This document shows positions 7,568 through 16,589 of a stretch of DNA of 48,584 nucleotides, piece by piece. Position 1 is the stretch's first letter. Every line of letters begins with the position of its first letter. The DNA is taken from assembly GCA_030529945.1 (NCBI GenBank), contig JAUMVX010000017.1, positions 1 through 48,584 on the forward strand, given 5' to 3'. Source of the stretch: Bacteroidia bacterium. GTDB lineage: Bacteria; Bacteroidota; Bacteroidia; Bacteroidales; UBA932. A program made the position numbers and the translations under genes. The notes beneath the pieces were generated by a model. That model ran no database searches. It worked only from the letters and a program-made list of their open reading frames with translations, and was not told the origin of the DNA.

Positions 7568-10500
7568 ATGTCCTTCGTCCACCTTCACGTCCACACCCAG
7601 TATTCCATCCTCGACGGATTCTCCTCCTGCAAGAAACTCTTCGACAGGGCCGAGGAGCTTCAGATGCCGGCGCTTGCCATAACCGACCACGGTAATATGT
7701 ACGGCGTGAAAGAGTTCCTGAAAGTGGCCTCCAAGCATCCCGGCATAAAGCCCATCATCGGCTGCGAGGTCTATGTGACCCGCCATTATGACCATAGGCT
7801 GAAAGACAACTCCCACCGCAAATACTACCATCTGATACTGCTCGCGAAGAACTATCAGGGCTATAAGAACCTCATAAAGATAGTTTCGCTCGGGCATATT
7901 GAAGGTAAATATTACGACAAGCCCCGCGTGACGCACGAGATCATCGAGCAGTATCACGAGAATCTGATCTGCTGCTCCGCCTGTCTGGCGGGAGAAGTTC
8001 CCAAGGATATTATCGAAAGCACCGAGGAGGAGGCCCTCAAGGCCATAGAATGGCACAAGCGCGTCTTCGGGGACGACTACTATCTGGAAGTTCAGCACCA
8101 CGCCACGGAGGTTCCCGATGCCACGGAGAAAATGCTGGAAGTGGGAGCCCATCAGCTGATAGTGAACGAAGCCATCTTCCGCCTCGCGGAGCAGACAGGC
8201 ACGAAGGTAGTCGCGACAAATGACGTGCATTTCGTCTGCAAGGAGGACGCTCCGGCGCACGACAGGCTCATCTGTCTTACGACAAACGCTCCCGTGGATG
8301 ACCCTAAAAGGCTCCGTTACACTCAGCAGGAATACCTCAAGAGCGAGGAGGAGATGGCGTCCCTGTTCCCGGAGCATCCGGAGGTCATCTCGAACACTCT
8401 GGAGGTCGCGGAGAAAATAGAGAACTACAGCATAGACCACAGCCCCATCCTTCCCAAATACGACATCGACCCGGCCTTTCTCGCCGACATCGATGCCAAT
8501 CTGGAAAAGTATAAGGACATCATCGACTGCGGCCGCACGGACAAGGACGGGAACGACAGGGGCCGCGAGTTCTGCATTTCTGTGGCCTATCTCTGCGAGC
8601 TGACCTATAAGGGAGCGCACTGGCGCTATGGAGAGACTCTGACTGAAGAACAGGAGGAAAGGATAGATTTCGAGCTCAAGACCATATGCAAGATGGGCTT
8701 CCCGGACTATTTCCTCATAGTCCAGGACTACATCGCCGCTTCGCGCGCCGCCGGTTCTATGGTGGGTCCGGGGCGAGGCTCCGCCGCCGGTTCCGTAGTG
8801 GCATACTGTCTGAAAATCACTAATCTGGACCCTATCAAATATCAGCTCCTCTTCGAGCGTTTCCTGAATCCGGACCGTATCAGTATGCCCGATATAGACG
8901 TGGACTTCGAGGACCTGGTGAAGGCCCACGCCTATGTGGACGAGAAATATCATCCCGACCATACCGCACGTGTCATCACCTTCGGCACTATGGCCTCCAA
9001 GAGCGCCATAAAGGACGTGGCGAGAATCAGCCACCTGAGCATCGACGACTCTAACCGTCTGGTGAAGATGATTCCGGACCGGCTGACGGAAAAGAAACCG
9101 GCCGAATACAAGTATAATCCCGAACTGGATGAATTGAGACCGGGATTCAAAATCGTGGAGAGGGTGGAGGAAAAGGAAGACCCCGAGCATCCGGGAGAGA
9201 ACATCTCCACCAAGGTTCTGTATCAGACGGGAATGGAGGAGAAAGACGTGAAGAGTCCGACACTGAGGGACTACTACCGTCTGGTTCCGGAGTTTCAGGA
9301 GGAGCTGAAAAACGGCACGCCCCTTACCAAGGAAGTTCTGGAATATGCCGCCCAGCTTGAGGGAAGCATACGTCAGGTGGGTATGCACGCCTGCGCCACC
9401 ATCATCGGCCGAGGCAAGCTTACGGACTTTCTGCCCATCTGCCTTTCGAAAGACAAGGATACCGGACGCGAAGTCTGGACCTCGCAGTATGACGGCCATT
9501 ACATCGAGGATGTCGGTATGCTGAAGATGGACTTCCTCGGACTCAATACTCTGACTATCATCCACGAGTGCCTGCGCACCATAAAGGCGCGGAGCGGGGA
9601 GGACATCGACATAGAGGCCATACCGATCGACGATGCGCCGACCTACAGGCTCTATGGACGGGGTGACACGACCGGAGTGTTCCAGTTCGAATCTCCCGGT
9701 ATGCGCAAGTGGCTCCAGAATCTCCATCCCGACCGCTTCGAGGACCTCATAGCTATGAATGCCCTCTACCGTCCGGGCCCGATGGACTACATACCCGATT
9801 TCGTGAACAGGAAGCAGGGAAAGGAAGCGATAGAATACGATCTCCCGGAGATGGAGGAATACCTGAAGGAGACCTACGGCGTGACGGTGTACCAGGAGCA
9901 GGTGATGCTTCTGAGCCGCAAGCTCGCCGGTTTCACCAAGGGCGAGGCCGACAAGCTGCGCAAGGCGATGGGAAAGAAGCAGATAGACATTCTGAACTCG
10001 CTGAAAGACAAGTTTATGAAAGGCGGCGAGGCCAATGGTCATCCCATCAAGACTCTCGACAAAATCTGGAAGGACTGGGAGAAATTCGCCGCTTACGCGT
10101 TCAATAAGTCCCACGCCACCTGCTATGCCTGGGTGAGCTACCAGACGGGATGGCTGAAGTGCCACTATACGGCCGAGTTTATGGCGGCGAACCTTTCCTG
10201 CAATCTCTCGAAGATGGAGGAAATCCAGAAGATTATGGCCGACTGCAAGGACCACGGCATCAAGGTTCTGAGTCCGGATGTGAATGAGAGTCTGAAGACT
10301 TTTACCGTGAACTCCGAGGGCTGCATCCGTTTCGGTCTGGGCGGCGTGAAGAATTTCAGCACCTCTCTGGCCGAGGCCGTAATCGAGGAGCGTGAGGCCC
10401 GTGGTCTCTATAAGGATCTGATGGATTTCGTGGAGCGTCTCGCTCCGAATCTGAGTCTGCGGGCTCTGGATCTGCTGGTGCATTGCGGAGCTCTGGACTC

Positions 10501-11380
10501 CTTCGGCTACCGGAGGGGACAGTATTTCACTCCCGGCGGCAACGGAACCCCGTTTCTGGAGGAACTTGCCCGTTATGCGAATCTCTACAGCAACGACACC
10601 GTGGATTCCGCCGCGTCACTTTTCGGGGACAGCGAAGAAGCGAAGCCTGTGCGCCCGGAAGTGCCCGAGATGAAAGAGGAAGAGGATGTTTTCGCCCTGC
10701 TTCAGAAGGAGAAGGAGCTGCTGGGGATGTACGTTTCCGCGAATCCGCTCGACCGCTACAGTTTCGAAATCAAGTACTTTACGAACTGTCCGCTCTCGCA
10801 GCTAAAATCCCGTATCGACGAATGCGACGCCCGCCGCAGCCCTTCCTCAGCCTCCGTGGCCGGAATGGTGGTGGATGTCAGACCCATCAACTCGAAGAAT
10901 CCGGCGATGAGCATCACTCTGGAGGACCTGAGCGGCAGTTACGAGTTCGCGTTCTTCGGCAAGGACTACGAGTCCTGGCAGCCTTATCTGGCCCTGCATA
11001 AGGAGCTGTATATAGAAGGCGATATCAAGGAGCGCTACTGGAGTCGTCAGGAAGAGGGGGGCAAGGAAGCCAAGAAAGCACCGTACATATTCAAGGTTAA
11101 GAAGATAAATCTTCTGGGCAATGTACGTTCAGACCTTCTCAAGTCATTCCAGATAATTCTCGACACTTCCCGTCTGAGCCCCGGGTTCCGCCGCGATTTC
11201 CTGAAGATTCTCAAAACCCGCAAGGGGACCTATCCGGTCGATATTCTGCTATGTGATGCCGCGAAAGGCTACAAGGTAGAGCTGGTTTCGCAGAAGTACC
11301 GCATCGATGTCTCCGACGAGCTTCTGAGGGAACTCCGGGAACTCGACCTCGCGTTCACGGTGAACGGCAAGCCGGCGTAG
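7568..11380 (+). CDS. dnaE: DNA polymerase III alpha subunit
   Basis: A 1270-residue replicative polymerase catalytic subunit. It opens with the PHP domain (HLHVHTQYS, metal-binding His at residues 7 and 9). The palm motif PDIDVDF lies at 441-447 with Asp 444 and 446, and the third catalytic Asp is probably D655 in LKMDFLG. The finger/thumb region includes GVFQFESPGM and YRPGPMDYIPDF, followed by the helix-hairpin-helix region. An OB-fold lies near the C-terminus (about 1090-1190, SVAGMVVDVRPI). Length and order match DnaE1-type alpha subunits. The ATG at 7568 gives the expected start MSFVHLHVH. It has its own promoter and is convergent with the next gene. A very long antisense frame over this gene is a codon-bias artefact. 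Confidence 0.98.
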   Translation: MSFVHLHVHTQYSILDGFSSCKKLFDRAEELQMPALAITDHGNMYGVKEFLKVASKHPGIKPIIGCEVYVTRHYDHRLKDNSHRKYYHLILLAKNYQGYKNLIKIVSLGHIEGKYYDKPRVTHEIIEQYHENLICCSACLAGEVPKDIIESTEEEALKAIEWHKRVFGDDYYLEVQHHATEVPDATEKMLEVGAHQLIVNEAIFRLAEQTGTKVVATNDVHFVCKEDAPAHDRLICLTTNAPVDDPKRLRYTQQEYLKSEEEMASLFPEHPEVISNTLEVAEKIENYSIDHSPILPKYDIDPAFLADIDANLEKYKDIIDCGRTDKDGNDRGREFCISVAYLCELTYKGAHWRYGETLTEEQEERIDFELKTICKMGFPDYFLIVQDYIAASRAAGSMVGPGRGSAAGSVVAYCLKITNLDPIKYQLLFERFLNPDRISMPDIDVDFEDLVKAHAYVDEKYHPDHTARVITFGTMASKSAIKDVARISHLSIDDSNRLVKMIPDRLTEKKPAEYKYNPELDELRPGFKIVERVEEKEDPEHPGENISTKVLYQTGMEEKDVKSPTLRDYYRLVPEFQEELKNGTPLTKEVLEYAAQLEGSIRQVGMHACATIIGRGKLTDFLPICLSKDKDTGREVWTSQYDGHYIEDVGMLKMDFLGLNTLTIIHECLRTIKARSGEDIDIEAIPIDDAPTYRLYGRGDTTGVFQFESPGMRKWLQNLHPDRFEDLIAMNALYRPGPMDYIPDFVNRKQGKEAIEYDLPEMEEYLKETYGVTVYQEQVMLLSRKLAGFTKGEADKLRKAMGKKQIDILNSLKDKFMKGGEANGHPIKTLDKIWKDWEKFAAYAFNKSHATCYAWVSYQTGWLKCHYTAEFMAANLSCNLSKMEEIQKIMADCKDHGIKVLSPDVNESLKTFTVNSEGCIRFGLGGVKNFSTSLAEAVIEEREARGLYKDLMDFVERLAPNLSLRALDLLVHCGALDSFGYRRGQYFTPGGNGTPFLEELARYANLYSNDTVDSAASLFGDSEEAKPVRPEVPEMKEEEDVFALLQKEKELLGMYVSANPLDRYSFEIKYFTNCPLSQLKSRIDECDARRSPSSASVAGMVVDVRPINSKNPAMSITLEDLSGSYEFAFFGKDYESWQPYLALHKELYIEGDIKERYWSRQEEGGKEAKKAPYIFKVKKINLLGNVRSDLLKSFQIILDTSRLSPGFRRDFLKILKTRKGTYPVDILLCDAAKGYKVELVSQKYRIDVSDELLRELRELDLAFTVNGKPA

Positions 11381-11455
11381 TCCGCTCATTGGACTTGTCG
11401 AAATGACCGTAGGGGCGTTTCGGCAAGTTGCCGTCCGCCGCAGCCTCGCGCAGCG

Positions 11456-12301
11456 TCAGAAGATGAGATGCGCCTGGACCGGGAAGTGGTCTGAGATGAA
11501 GGCTCTGTCCAGATAGGGTTTCGTGACCGTCTCGAATTCGGTGCAGGACGAGAATCCGGAATACCACACGTAGTCGATGGTCGAGGAGGCCTTGCCCCAG
11601 CCGTTGTAGGAGAAATGGTCGTCTGTCTTCACTGCATCGGTGCGGGCGTTTTTCATCGCGTTTTTCACCGGAGCCATAGAAGGGTCGGTGATTTCCATAT
11701 TGAAGTCTCCCGTCAGCACCATAGGCAGACCGTCCCGGTTCATATGAGCGATGCGTTCGCAGATGAGCTGCAGGCCTTTCTCGCGGGCTACGGTGCCCAC
11801 GTGGTCCAGATGAGTGTTCACCATATAGAATTTCTTTCCGCTCTTTCTGTCCTTCATCAAGGCCCAGGTGGCAGTCCTGACGCAGGCCGCGTCCCAGCCC
11901 ATCGACGGCTTGTCCGGTGTCTCAGAGAGCCAGAAAGTGCCCCATTTCAGGACGGAAATCGTCTTCTTGTTGTAGAGCATCTCCATATGCTCGCCTTTCT
12001 TCTTTCCGTCTTCGCGGCCCACTCCGATCATCTTATAATCCGGCGTCAGGGCATTTTTAAGGTACATCACCTGATCGTGGAGAGCTTCCTGGAGACCCAC
12101 GATGTCGGGTTTCCGGTCCAGAACCATAAGTGCGGACGTCGGATAGCGGTACTCCCAGGAGTTCGTGCCGTCATTGGCGTCGGAGACGCGGATGTTGAAG
12201 GACATCACGGTTATACCCGCAGGAGTTTTCCGGGCTGACAGGCCGAGCGGTGCCGTAAAGAGCAGCGCCGCAGCGAAGAGAAGAGTCGGACGTAGTTTCA
12301 T
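11456..12301 (-). CDS. Secreted endonuclease/exonuclease/phosphatase family protein
   Basis: A 281-residue protein from the ATG at 12301, with a signal peptide (about 1-21, ending GLSA). An upstream in-frame start would add 12 residues before the signal peptide and is less likely. Family motifs are in order: MSFNIRVSD, the metal-ligand Glu in VGLQEAL, NTHLDHVG, TGDFNME and the catalytic SDHFPV near the C-terminus. The fold covers DNases, phosphatases and sphingomyelinase-like enzymes; secreted Bacteroidetes members of this size are often phosphodiesterases or phosphatases of unknown substrate. It has its own promoter (TACTTTTG at 12333-12326) and is convergent with dnaE. The 75-bp gap to dnaE holds a small CGGCAA-G-TTGCCG dyad but no clear terminator. 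Confidence 0.88.
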   Translation of the reverse strand: MKLRPTLLFAAALLFTAPLGLSARKTPAGITVMSFNIRVSDANDGTNSWEYRYPTSALMVLDRKPDIVGLQEALHDQVMYLKNALTPDYKMIGVGREDGKKKGEHMEMLYNKKTISVLKWGTFWLSETPDKPSMGWDAACVRTATWALMKDRKSGKKFYMVNTHLDHVGTVAREKGLQLICERIAHMNRDGLPMVLTGDFNMEITDPSMAPVKNAMKNARTDAVKTDDHFSYNGWGKASSTIDYVWYSGFSSCTEFETVTKPYLDRAFISDHFPVQAHLIF

Positions 12302-12325
12302 ATCGGTGTCTGTTTCTGTAAAGAA

Positions 12326-12364
12326 CAAAAGTAGCAATTTTATCGTAGAAATTAGGTATCTTCG
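12326..12364. promoter_or_regulatory. Divergent promoters: EEP-family gene (minus) and ThiL-like gene (plus)
   Basis: The minus strand has TACTTTTG at 12333-12326, 24 nt before the ATG at 12301. The plus strand has TATCTTCG at 12357-12364 (one mismatch to TAnnTTTG), ending 6 nt before the ATG at 12371, which would give a leaderless or nearly leaderless transcript. Confidence 0.5.
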
Positions 12365-12370
12365 CGAAAT

Positions 12371-13390
12371 ATGGAAAAGACAAGTTTTGCTGAAATCGGG
12401 AAAATGGAAGCCATCTCCCGTCTTTATGAGAACACCCCGTTCAAAGCTTTCGGAAAGCCCTCCATCGAGGCTCCATCGAGGGAGTTTATCCGCGAAAGCT
12501 GCCGCGTGATGCTGGAAGGTACGGATTTCGACCTGGTTTATTTTCCGCTAAAGCATCTGGGCTACAAGGCCGTGGTCTCCGTTACCGGTGAGCTGTACGC
12601 CTCGATGGCGCGTCCGCGCACGCTCTCGGTCGTGCTGGGGGTCTCTTCGAAGCTTGATTTTCCTCAGGTCGCCGAGATCTGGAAAGGCATCGTCGCTTCC
12701 GCCCGGGAGCAGAAATACACGGATGTCTGTCTGGATCTGATTCCTTCGCGGAACGGTCTGGTCATCAGTCTTTCGGCCCTCGGGGAGACCTCTCTTCTGA
12801 CGAAAAAACGCGCAGCTGCGGCGAAGAGCAGGGACCTTGTCTGCGTGAGCGGAAGTCTGGGTGCCGCCTATCTCGGGCAGCAGCTGCTCGAAAGGGAGAG
12901 GCGCAAGTTCGACAAAGGGGAAAAGGAGGACAGCGAGAAGGTTCTCGGGCCGTACAAGATGCTTGTGGCCGCGTATCTGAAACCGGAATTGAGCGCACAC
13001 ATCGTGGAAAGGTTCGAGGAGGCTGAAATCTATCCTTCCGCAGCTTATTTCATCACTTCCGGCCTTTCCGATGCGGTGAAAAGGCTTTCCCGGGATACCG
13101 GTCTCGGGGTGAAGATCTATACCGGAAAGATTCCGTTCGAGGGCAATTCGTTCCGGGCAGGAAAGGAGCTGGATATAGACCCTATGTCTGCGGCGTGCAG
13201 CGGAGGAGATGATTTCCGTCTGCTTTTCACCATTCCGATACTCCAGGCCGAGAAGTTCCGCCGCGATTTCCAGGACTTCGACATCATCGGCCATCTCGCC
13301 CAGATCGAGGCCGGCACCGTTCTCGTGACCCCGGACGGCATCGAGCATCCGCTCCGCGCCCCCGGCTGGCGCGAGCTCGAGGACATCTGA
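12371..13390 (+). CDS. Degenerate ThiL-like (AIR synthase/PurM superfamily) protein
   Basis: A 339-residue protein whose frame follows Bacteroidetes thiamine-monophosphate kinase (ThiL): LEGTDFDLVYFPLKHLGYKA, a glycine-rich VSGSLGAAYLGQQLLERE block, SGGDDFRLLFTIP and a C-terminal GHLAQIEAG segment. Authentic ThiL phosphorylates thiamine monophosphate to the pyrophosphate with ATP and Mg. Several family motifs are changed here. The LSDIYAM aspartate segment reads VTGELYASM, the usual GGDTT-type metal/ATP motif is replaced by a stretch around DVCLDLIPS, and the DISDGL motif reads ITSGLSDA. It may be a paralogue with another role or no catalysis, but whether a canonical thiL exists elsewhere is unknown. 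An alternative ATG is at 12404. Confidence 0.7.
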   Translation: MEKTSFAEIGKMEAISRLYENTPFKAFGKPSIEAPSREFIRESCRVMLEGTDFDLVYFPLKHLGYKAVVSVTGELYASMARPRTLSVVLGVSSKLDFPQVAEIWKGIVASAREQKYTDVCLDLIPSRNGLVISLSALGETSLLTKKRAAAAKSRDLVCVSGSLGAAYLGQQLLERERRKFDKGEKEDSEKVLGPYKMLVAAYLKPELSAHIVERFEEAEIYPSAAYFITSGLSDAVKRLSRDTGLGVKIYTGKIPFEGNSFRAGKELDIDPMSAACSGGDDFRLLFTIPILQAEKFRRDFQDFDIIGHLAQIEAGTVLVTPDGIEHPLRAPGWRELEDI

Positions 13391-13431
13391 TCCGCTGCTC
13401 GCTGCAGCTAATGGAGCCTGGCGAAATGCTA

Positions 13432-14631
13432 CTAAGCCAGAAAGCCGAATAGCCAGAGAGGAATCTTGTTCCCGTTTCCGATTTCAATGGAGTCGAGGGC
13501 AAGATAACTGTTTTTCTCGTCCTTGATTTGTTCGTATGACTTCTTTCTTCCGCCGACCTCAAACAGGTATTTTCCGTCCACCTTGAAATCTCCTTTTTCC
13601 GGCAAGGAAACTCTGCCGGATTTCGACAGCTGATTCATAAAGAATGTTTCCCGGACTGTCCCTATTTGAGCATCTTCACTCAAGGCGTATAGCATATTCG
13701 TGTTGTCCAGATAAATCTTGTCGGGTGCCGAGATGTGTTTCAGCGCTTTAACAGGGGACTTCAGCGTTGAAATCATCTTGGCGTCTTCCAGAATGTTCAG
13801 TAACTTCAACCCCTGTTCCCGGCTTGTTTTCATCTCCTGATAGAAATCGTTCATTTTAGGAATGAAAGGAACTTGATTGGCTATGATTACCATAAGTTTT
13901 TTAAGTTTCTGAAGGGTTTCGTACTCGACGTCTTCGACGGCCGGAATATCGACATCTATAGTTTGGGATATAACCTCCTGAACTCTGGATAGATAGCCGT
14001 CTCCTTCTTCCTTGTAGAAAGGATAATATCCCGCCACAAGATATTTCTCGAAGAAAGGGAGAATTCTAAGCCGTGCAGTTATGTCGGAGGCCATTGTAAT
14101 GTGATTTGACAGGATGTCTTCCAGTTTAATAGCCGGATAATCCAGCACATTCTCGAAAGAGAGATATTCCCGGAAAGAGAGACCATCCATATCATATGAA
14201 CGAAGCCTTCTCGAAAGGTCACTTTCTGCGGTCTTTATTTCCAAAGCCGATGATCCAGTATATATGATATGCAGGTCGGGATAGTCATCGTAGATATTCT
14301 TAATGGCGGTTTGCCAGTGTTTATATTTATGGACTTCGTCAAGGAATACGTGGGTTCCACCGTGGGTATAATGATATTCTACCAAGTCCGACAGATTATT
14401 TGTGCTGAACCAGAGATTGTCGAGAGAAACATATAAAACCGCACTTCTATCCGGGAAAGTTTCCTTGATATGCTGTAGCAGCAATGTACTTTTCCCGACC
14501 CCTTTCGGCCCTTTAATGCCGATCAGGCGATTGTCCCAATTAATCTCCCGATACAAGGGCCGTTTATAATCCAGAGAAATCTGATTTATTTTTCTGTTTG
14601 AAATCAGATACAAATAGTCTGACGTAGCCAT
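13432..14631 (-). CDS. AAA+ ATPase (AAA_14/DUF4143-type), copy 1
   Basis: A 399-residue protein. Walker A is GPKGVGKST at 41-49 and Walker B is VFLDEVHK at about 95-102; an arginine-rich sensor region (DLSRRLRSYDMDGLSFREYL) follows. A winged-helix-like segment lies at about 255-305, and a C-terminal nuclease-like DUF4143 region contains FEVGGRKK at 357-364. The family is abundant in Bacteroidales and its function is not established. A paralogue lies on the other strand at 16995-18176. The promoter has two gene-specific palindromes around the -7 box, suggesting autoregulation, perhaps through the winged helix (inference). It is more AT-rich than its neighbours, in line with horizontal acquisition. 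The ATG at 14631 abuts one palindrome. Confidence 0.85.
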   Translation of the reverse strand: MATSDYLYLISNRKINQISLDYKRPLYREINWDNRLIGIKGPKGVGKSTLLLQHIKETFPDRSAVLYVSLDNLWFSTNNLSDLVEYHYTHGGTHVFLDEVHKYKHWQTAIKNIYDDYPDLHIIYTGSSALEIKTAESDLSRRLRSYDMDGLSFREYLSFENVLDYPAIKLEDILSNHITMASDITARLRILPFFEKYLVAGYYPFYKEEGDGYLSRVQEVISQTIDVDIPAVEDVEYETLQKLKKLMVIIANQVPFIPKMNDFYQEMKTSREQGLKLLNILEDAKMISTLKSPVKALKHISAPDKIYLDNTNMLYALSEDAQIGTVRETFFMNQLSKSGRVSLPEKGDFKVDGKYLFEVGGRKKSYEQIKDEKNSYLALDSIEIGNGNKIPLWLFGFLA

Positions 14632-14634
14632 AAC

Positions 14635-14680
14635 AATATTGGAATATTTTTTTCAAAGGTAAAAACAATATTCGAATATT
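14635..14680 (-). promoter_or_regulatory. Promoter of ATPase copy 1 with paired palindromic operators
   Basis: The minus strand has a perfect -7 box TACCTTTG (14661-14654), 22 nt from the ATG. Two related dyads flank it: AATATTCGAATATT (14667-14680, embedded in a longer imperfect dyad) upstream and AATATTGGAATATT (14635-14648) over the transcription start. Their centres are 32 bp apart, about three helical turns. The upstream site ends 5 nt from the -7 box. Confidence 0.6.
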
Positions 14681-14686
14681 GTTTTT

Positions 14687-14722
14687 TACCGTGCAGAAAG
14701 TTATCAATATTCCTGCACGGTA
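14687..14722. repeat. 10-bp inverted repeat upstream of ATPase copy 1 promoter
   Basis: TACCGTGCAG (14687-14696) and CTGCACGGTA (14713-14722) form a perfect inverted repeat around a 16-nt loop that itself contains AATATTCC, a half-like version of the adjacent palindromes. It could be a terminator-like hairpin or another regulator site. Confidence 0.45.
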
Positions 14723-14807
14723 TTTATCTGTGAGAGTTGAGTATCTCGCTGTTGTAATGATCTCTCCTCCACGTGTCCAGACGTGAAGTATAGAGGGTGA
14801 TTGTCCG

Positions 14808-15671
14808 TTAGAACTTATGCACAGGCCTTAAGTTGACGGACTGCGATTTCATTCCCTTGGTCCATTCCTCTTGGTTATGAGGTTCCCAAAAAAAGACGTT
14901 GTGAGCATCGGCCTCTGTTGAGGTGCAATACGGAGTATACAGTCTGTCCGCACCAAGTGACTTAAGGACAGCATTGATTTCGTCAAGTGCTTTTTTGAAA
15001 GCCCTTTTGTCCGTAGGGGGATTGCTGTAGCCGCAGAGATTGAAAACACAGTTCATTTCATCAAATGCCGGGAGATACCATCCGTCACCAAGCGCACGAC
15101 AAGCGTTAAACGCCCCAAAGTTGCTCCATTTCAACGAAGAGGCAGAGATTATTGATGCTATCCTACGGTAGTTCTCCCATCCGTCATTTTTATCGTTAGC
15201 ATTCATCAATAGTCCTTCTTCATCGGTGGCCCCATAATCATTAATATAACACCAAGAGGTATTGTTGATTTCAAGCCCATTTAATACCAAAATGTTATTC
15301 ATCGCAAGGATTAACCCGTGTCGTCCTCCATCGGTGGTATGGATAACTATCCCTTGCACAAAATCCGAATCAAAGACATCTCCTATCTTATAAGTCCTTG
15401 TAGTTTTAGGATAAGGATAATCAGAGGGATTGTCTGCCACCACTTTGAACGTTTCCTTTTCTCCATTGGCGTAAGTGATAGAAAACACTTCTGACTGAGA
15501 CACTTCAGTCTTTGTTCCTGTGCCGGACAACTCTTGATATATCACTGTGCGCCCAGTAATTTCAATAACTTTTACGGTCACTTCTGAACCGTTTCTAAAC
15601 ATAATAACATCTTGTCCCCAAGTGGAGAAGGCGCAAAAGACAAGAAATAGGGATAATAGGAACCGTTTCAT
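14808..15671 (-). CDS. Secreted protein: envelope domain plus Lcl/DUF1566-like C-terminus
   Basis: 287 residues from the ATG at 15671 (an upstream in-frame start would precede the signal peptide). Signal peptide about 1-20 (MKRFLLSLFLVFCAFSTWG). Residues about 21-75 (QDVIMFRNGSEVTVKVIEI, then VFSITYANGEK) match the N-terminal domain of the upstream gene's product. The C-terminal 150 residues, with AFNACRALGDGWYLPAFDEMN, resemble the DUF1566/Lcl C-type fold of Bacteroidetes surface proteins. The start is only 1 nt after the upstream stop (TGA-T-ATG), so the two are translationally coupled and probably act together at the envelope. Function unknown. Confidence 0.75.
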   Translation of the reverse strand: MKRFLLSLFLVFCAFSTWGQDVIMFRNGSEVTVKVIEITGRTVIYQELSGTGTKTEVSQSEVFSITYANGEKETFKVVADNPSDYPYPKTTRTYKIGDVFDSDFVQGIVIHTTDGGRHGLILAMNNILVLNGLEINNTSWCYINDYGATDEEGLLMNANDKNDGWENYRRIASIISASSLKWSNFGAFNACRALGDGWYLPAFDEMNCVFNLCGYSNPPTDKRAFKKALDEINAVLKSLGADRLYTPYCTSTEADAHNVFFWEPHNQEEWTKGMKSQSVNLRPVHKF

Positions 15672-15672
15672 A

Positions 15673-16539
15673 TCAGAACATAATACCGAGGCGGAGTCCG
15701 ATTTGAACATATGCACTTGAATAATCTACGTCGAACATACCCGCCATATAATTGTAATAGTGGAGAGTAAGAGAAATACGTCTTAACGAAACGCCGAATT
15801 CGCCTCCCAATCCTACTGCGGTTTTCACAAAATCTGCCATATCTGCGCCTTTGCAGCTTGCAGACATCGGAATGGCGAACACAAGTCCGCCACGAGCCAT
15901 AACTCCCCATAGCTTGGAGCTGTAATAATGACTTGCGACGGCCATGGGATTAATCACCAGCTGGCCGACGGAGATATCCTCAAGCATATATTTTTTCTCC
16001 ACAATCATCGTCATATTTGCTTTCTGATATCCTAAGCCTACAGATACTCCGAATGGTTTTCTTAAATTCGGGAAGAACTCAAATAAGGCTTCAGCCCCGA
16101 ACCACGGTCCATCATTTGTAAAGTCATCAGTTGCGCCGACATTATATCCCACTCCCAAACTTGGTGTAATCTCCAAATGCCGTTGGTGTATTTCTTTTTT
16201 CATGTTCTTCTGAATAGTCGCCTCAATAGTCTTTATGTCGTGACTTACAACATCGTCAGGACGAGAAGATGAAACTTCAGTCAGATAATCAGACATCAAG
16301 AGTCGCTCACCGTTTTCATACTTTATCATAAAGACATCGGAAGAATTAATAGTGTAAAGCGGTCCTTGAAGATTACTGTAGCGACGATACTTAATCGATT
16401 CCGCTGACACTTCTTCCACCTTGGTCTGGATTTCTGTCGCATCTTGCTTGACGATAATGTCTTGAGCCTCTGACATCAAACAAATGCCGAGAAGAAGCAA
16501 GGAGGCGATAGTAGAATGCAAAAACAACTCGCGTCTCAT
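15673..16539 (-). CDS. Outer-membrane beta-barrel-like protein with N-terminal repeat domain
   Basis: 288 residues. Signal peptide about 1-25 (to SEAQ). Residues about 26-80 carry the domain shared with the next gene (DIIVKQDATEIQTKVEEV, then VFMIKYENGER), a small domain often seen at the N-terminus of Bacteroidetes secreted proteins. From about residue 120 alternating hydrophobic/aromatic strands (LEITPSLGVGYNVG, GVSVGLGYQKA, AYVQIGLRLGIMF) look like an outer-membrane barrel of about eight strands, ending with the aromatic C-terminus typical of barrels. First gene of a two-gene operon that lies about 50 nt downstream of the structured RNA at 16590-16804. Function unknown. Confidence 0.75.
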   Translation of the reverse strand: MRRELFLHSTIASLLLLGICLMSEAQDIIVKQDATEIQTKVEEVSAESIKYRRYSNLQGPLYTINSSDVFMIKYENGERLLMSDYLTEVSSSRPDDVVSHDIKTIEATIQKNMKKEIHQRHLEITPSLGVGYNVGATDDFTNDGPWFGAEALFEFFPNLRKPFGVSVGLGYQKANMTMIVEKKYMLEDISVGQLVINPMAVASHYYSSKLWGVMARGGLVFAIPMSASCKGADMADFVKTAVGLGGEFGVSLRRISLTLHYYNYMAGMFDVDYSSAYVQIGLRLGIMF

Positions 16540-16589
16540 AATTCAGAATATTTACAGTCTCCGCGAACCCTTCTGGAGTAATATGCATA

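Noticed and set aside
7400..10483. A 1027-codon open frame on the strand opposite dnaE
   Set aside because: It lies wholly antisense to a convincing dnaE/secDF end, has no recognisable domain and repetitive low-information composition; long antisense frames arise from the GC-rich codon use of the true genes.
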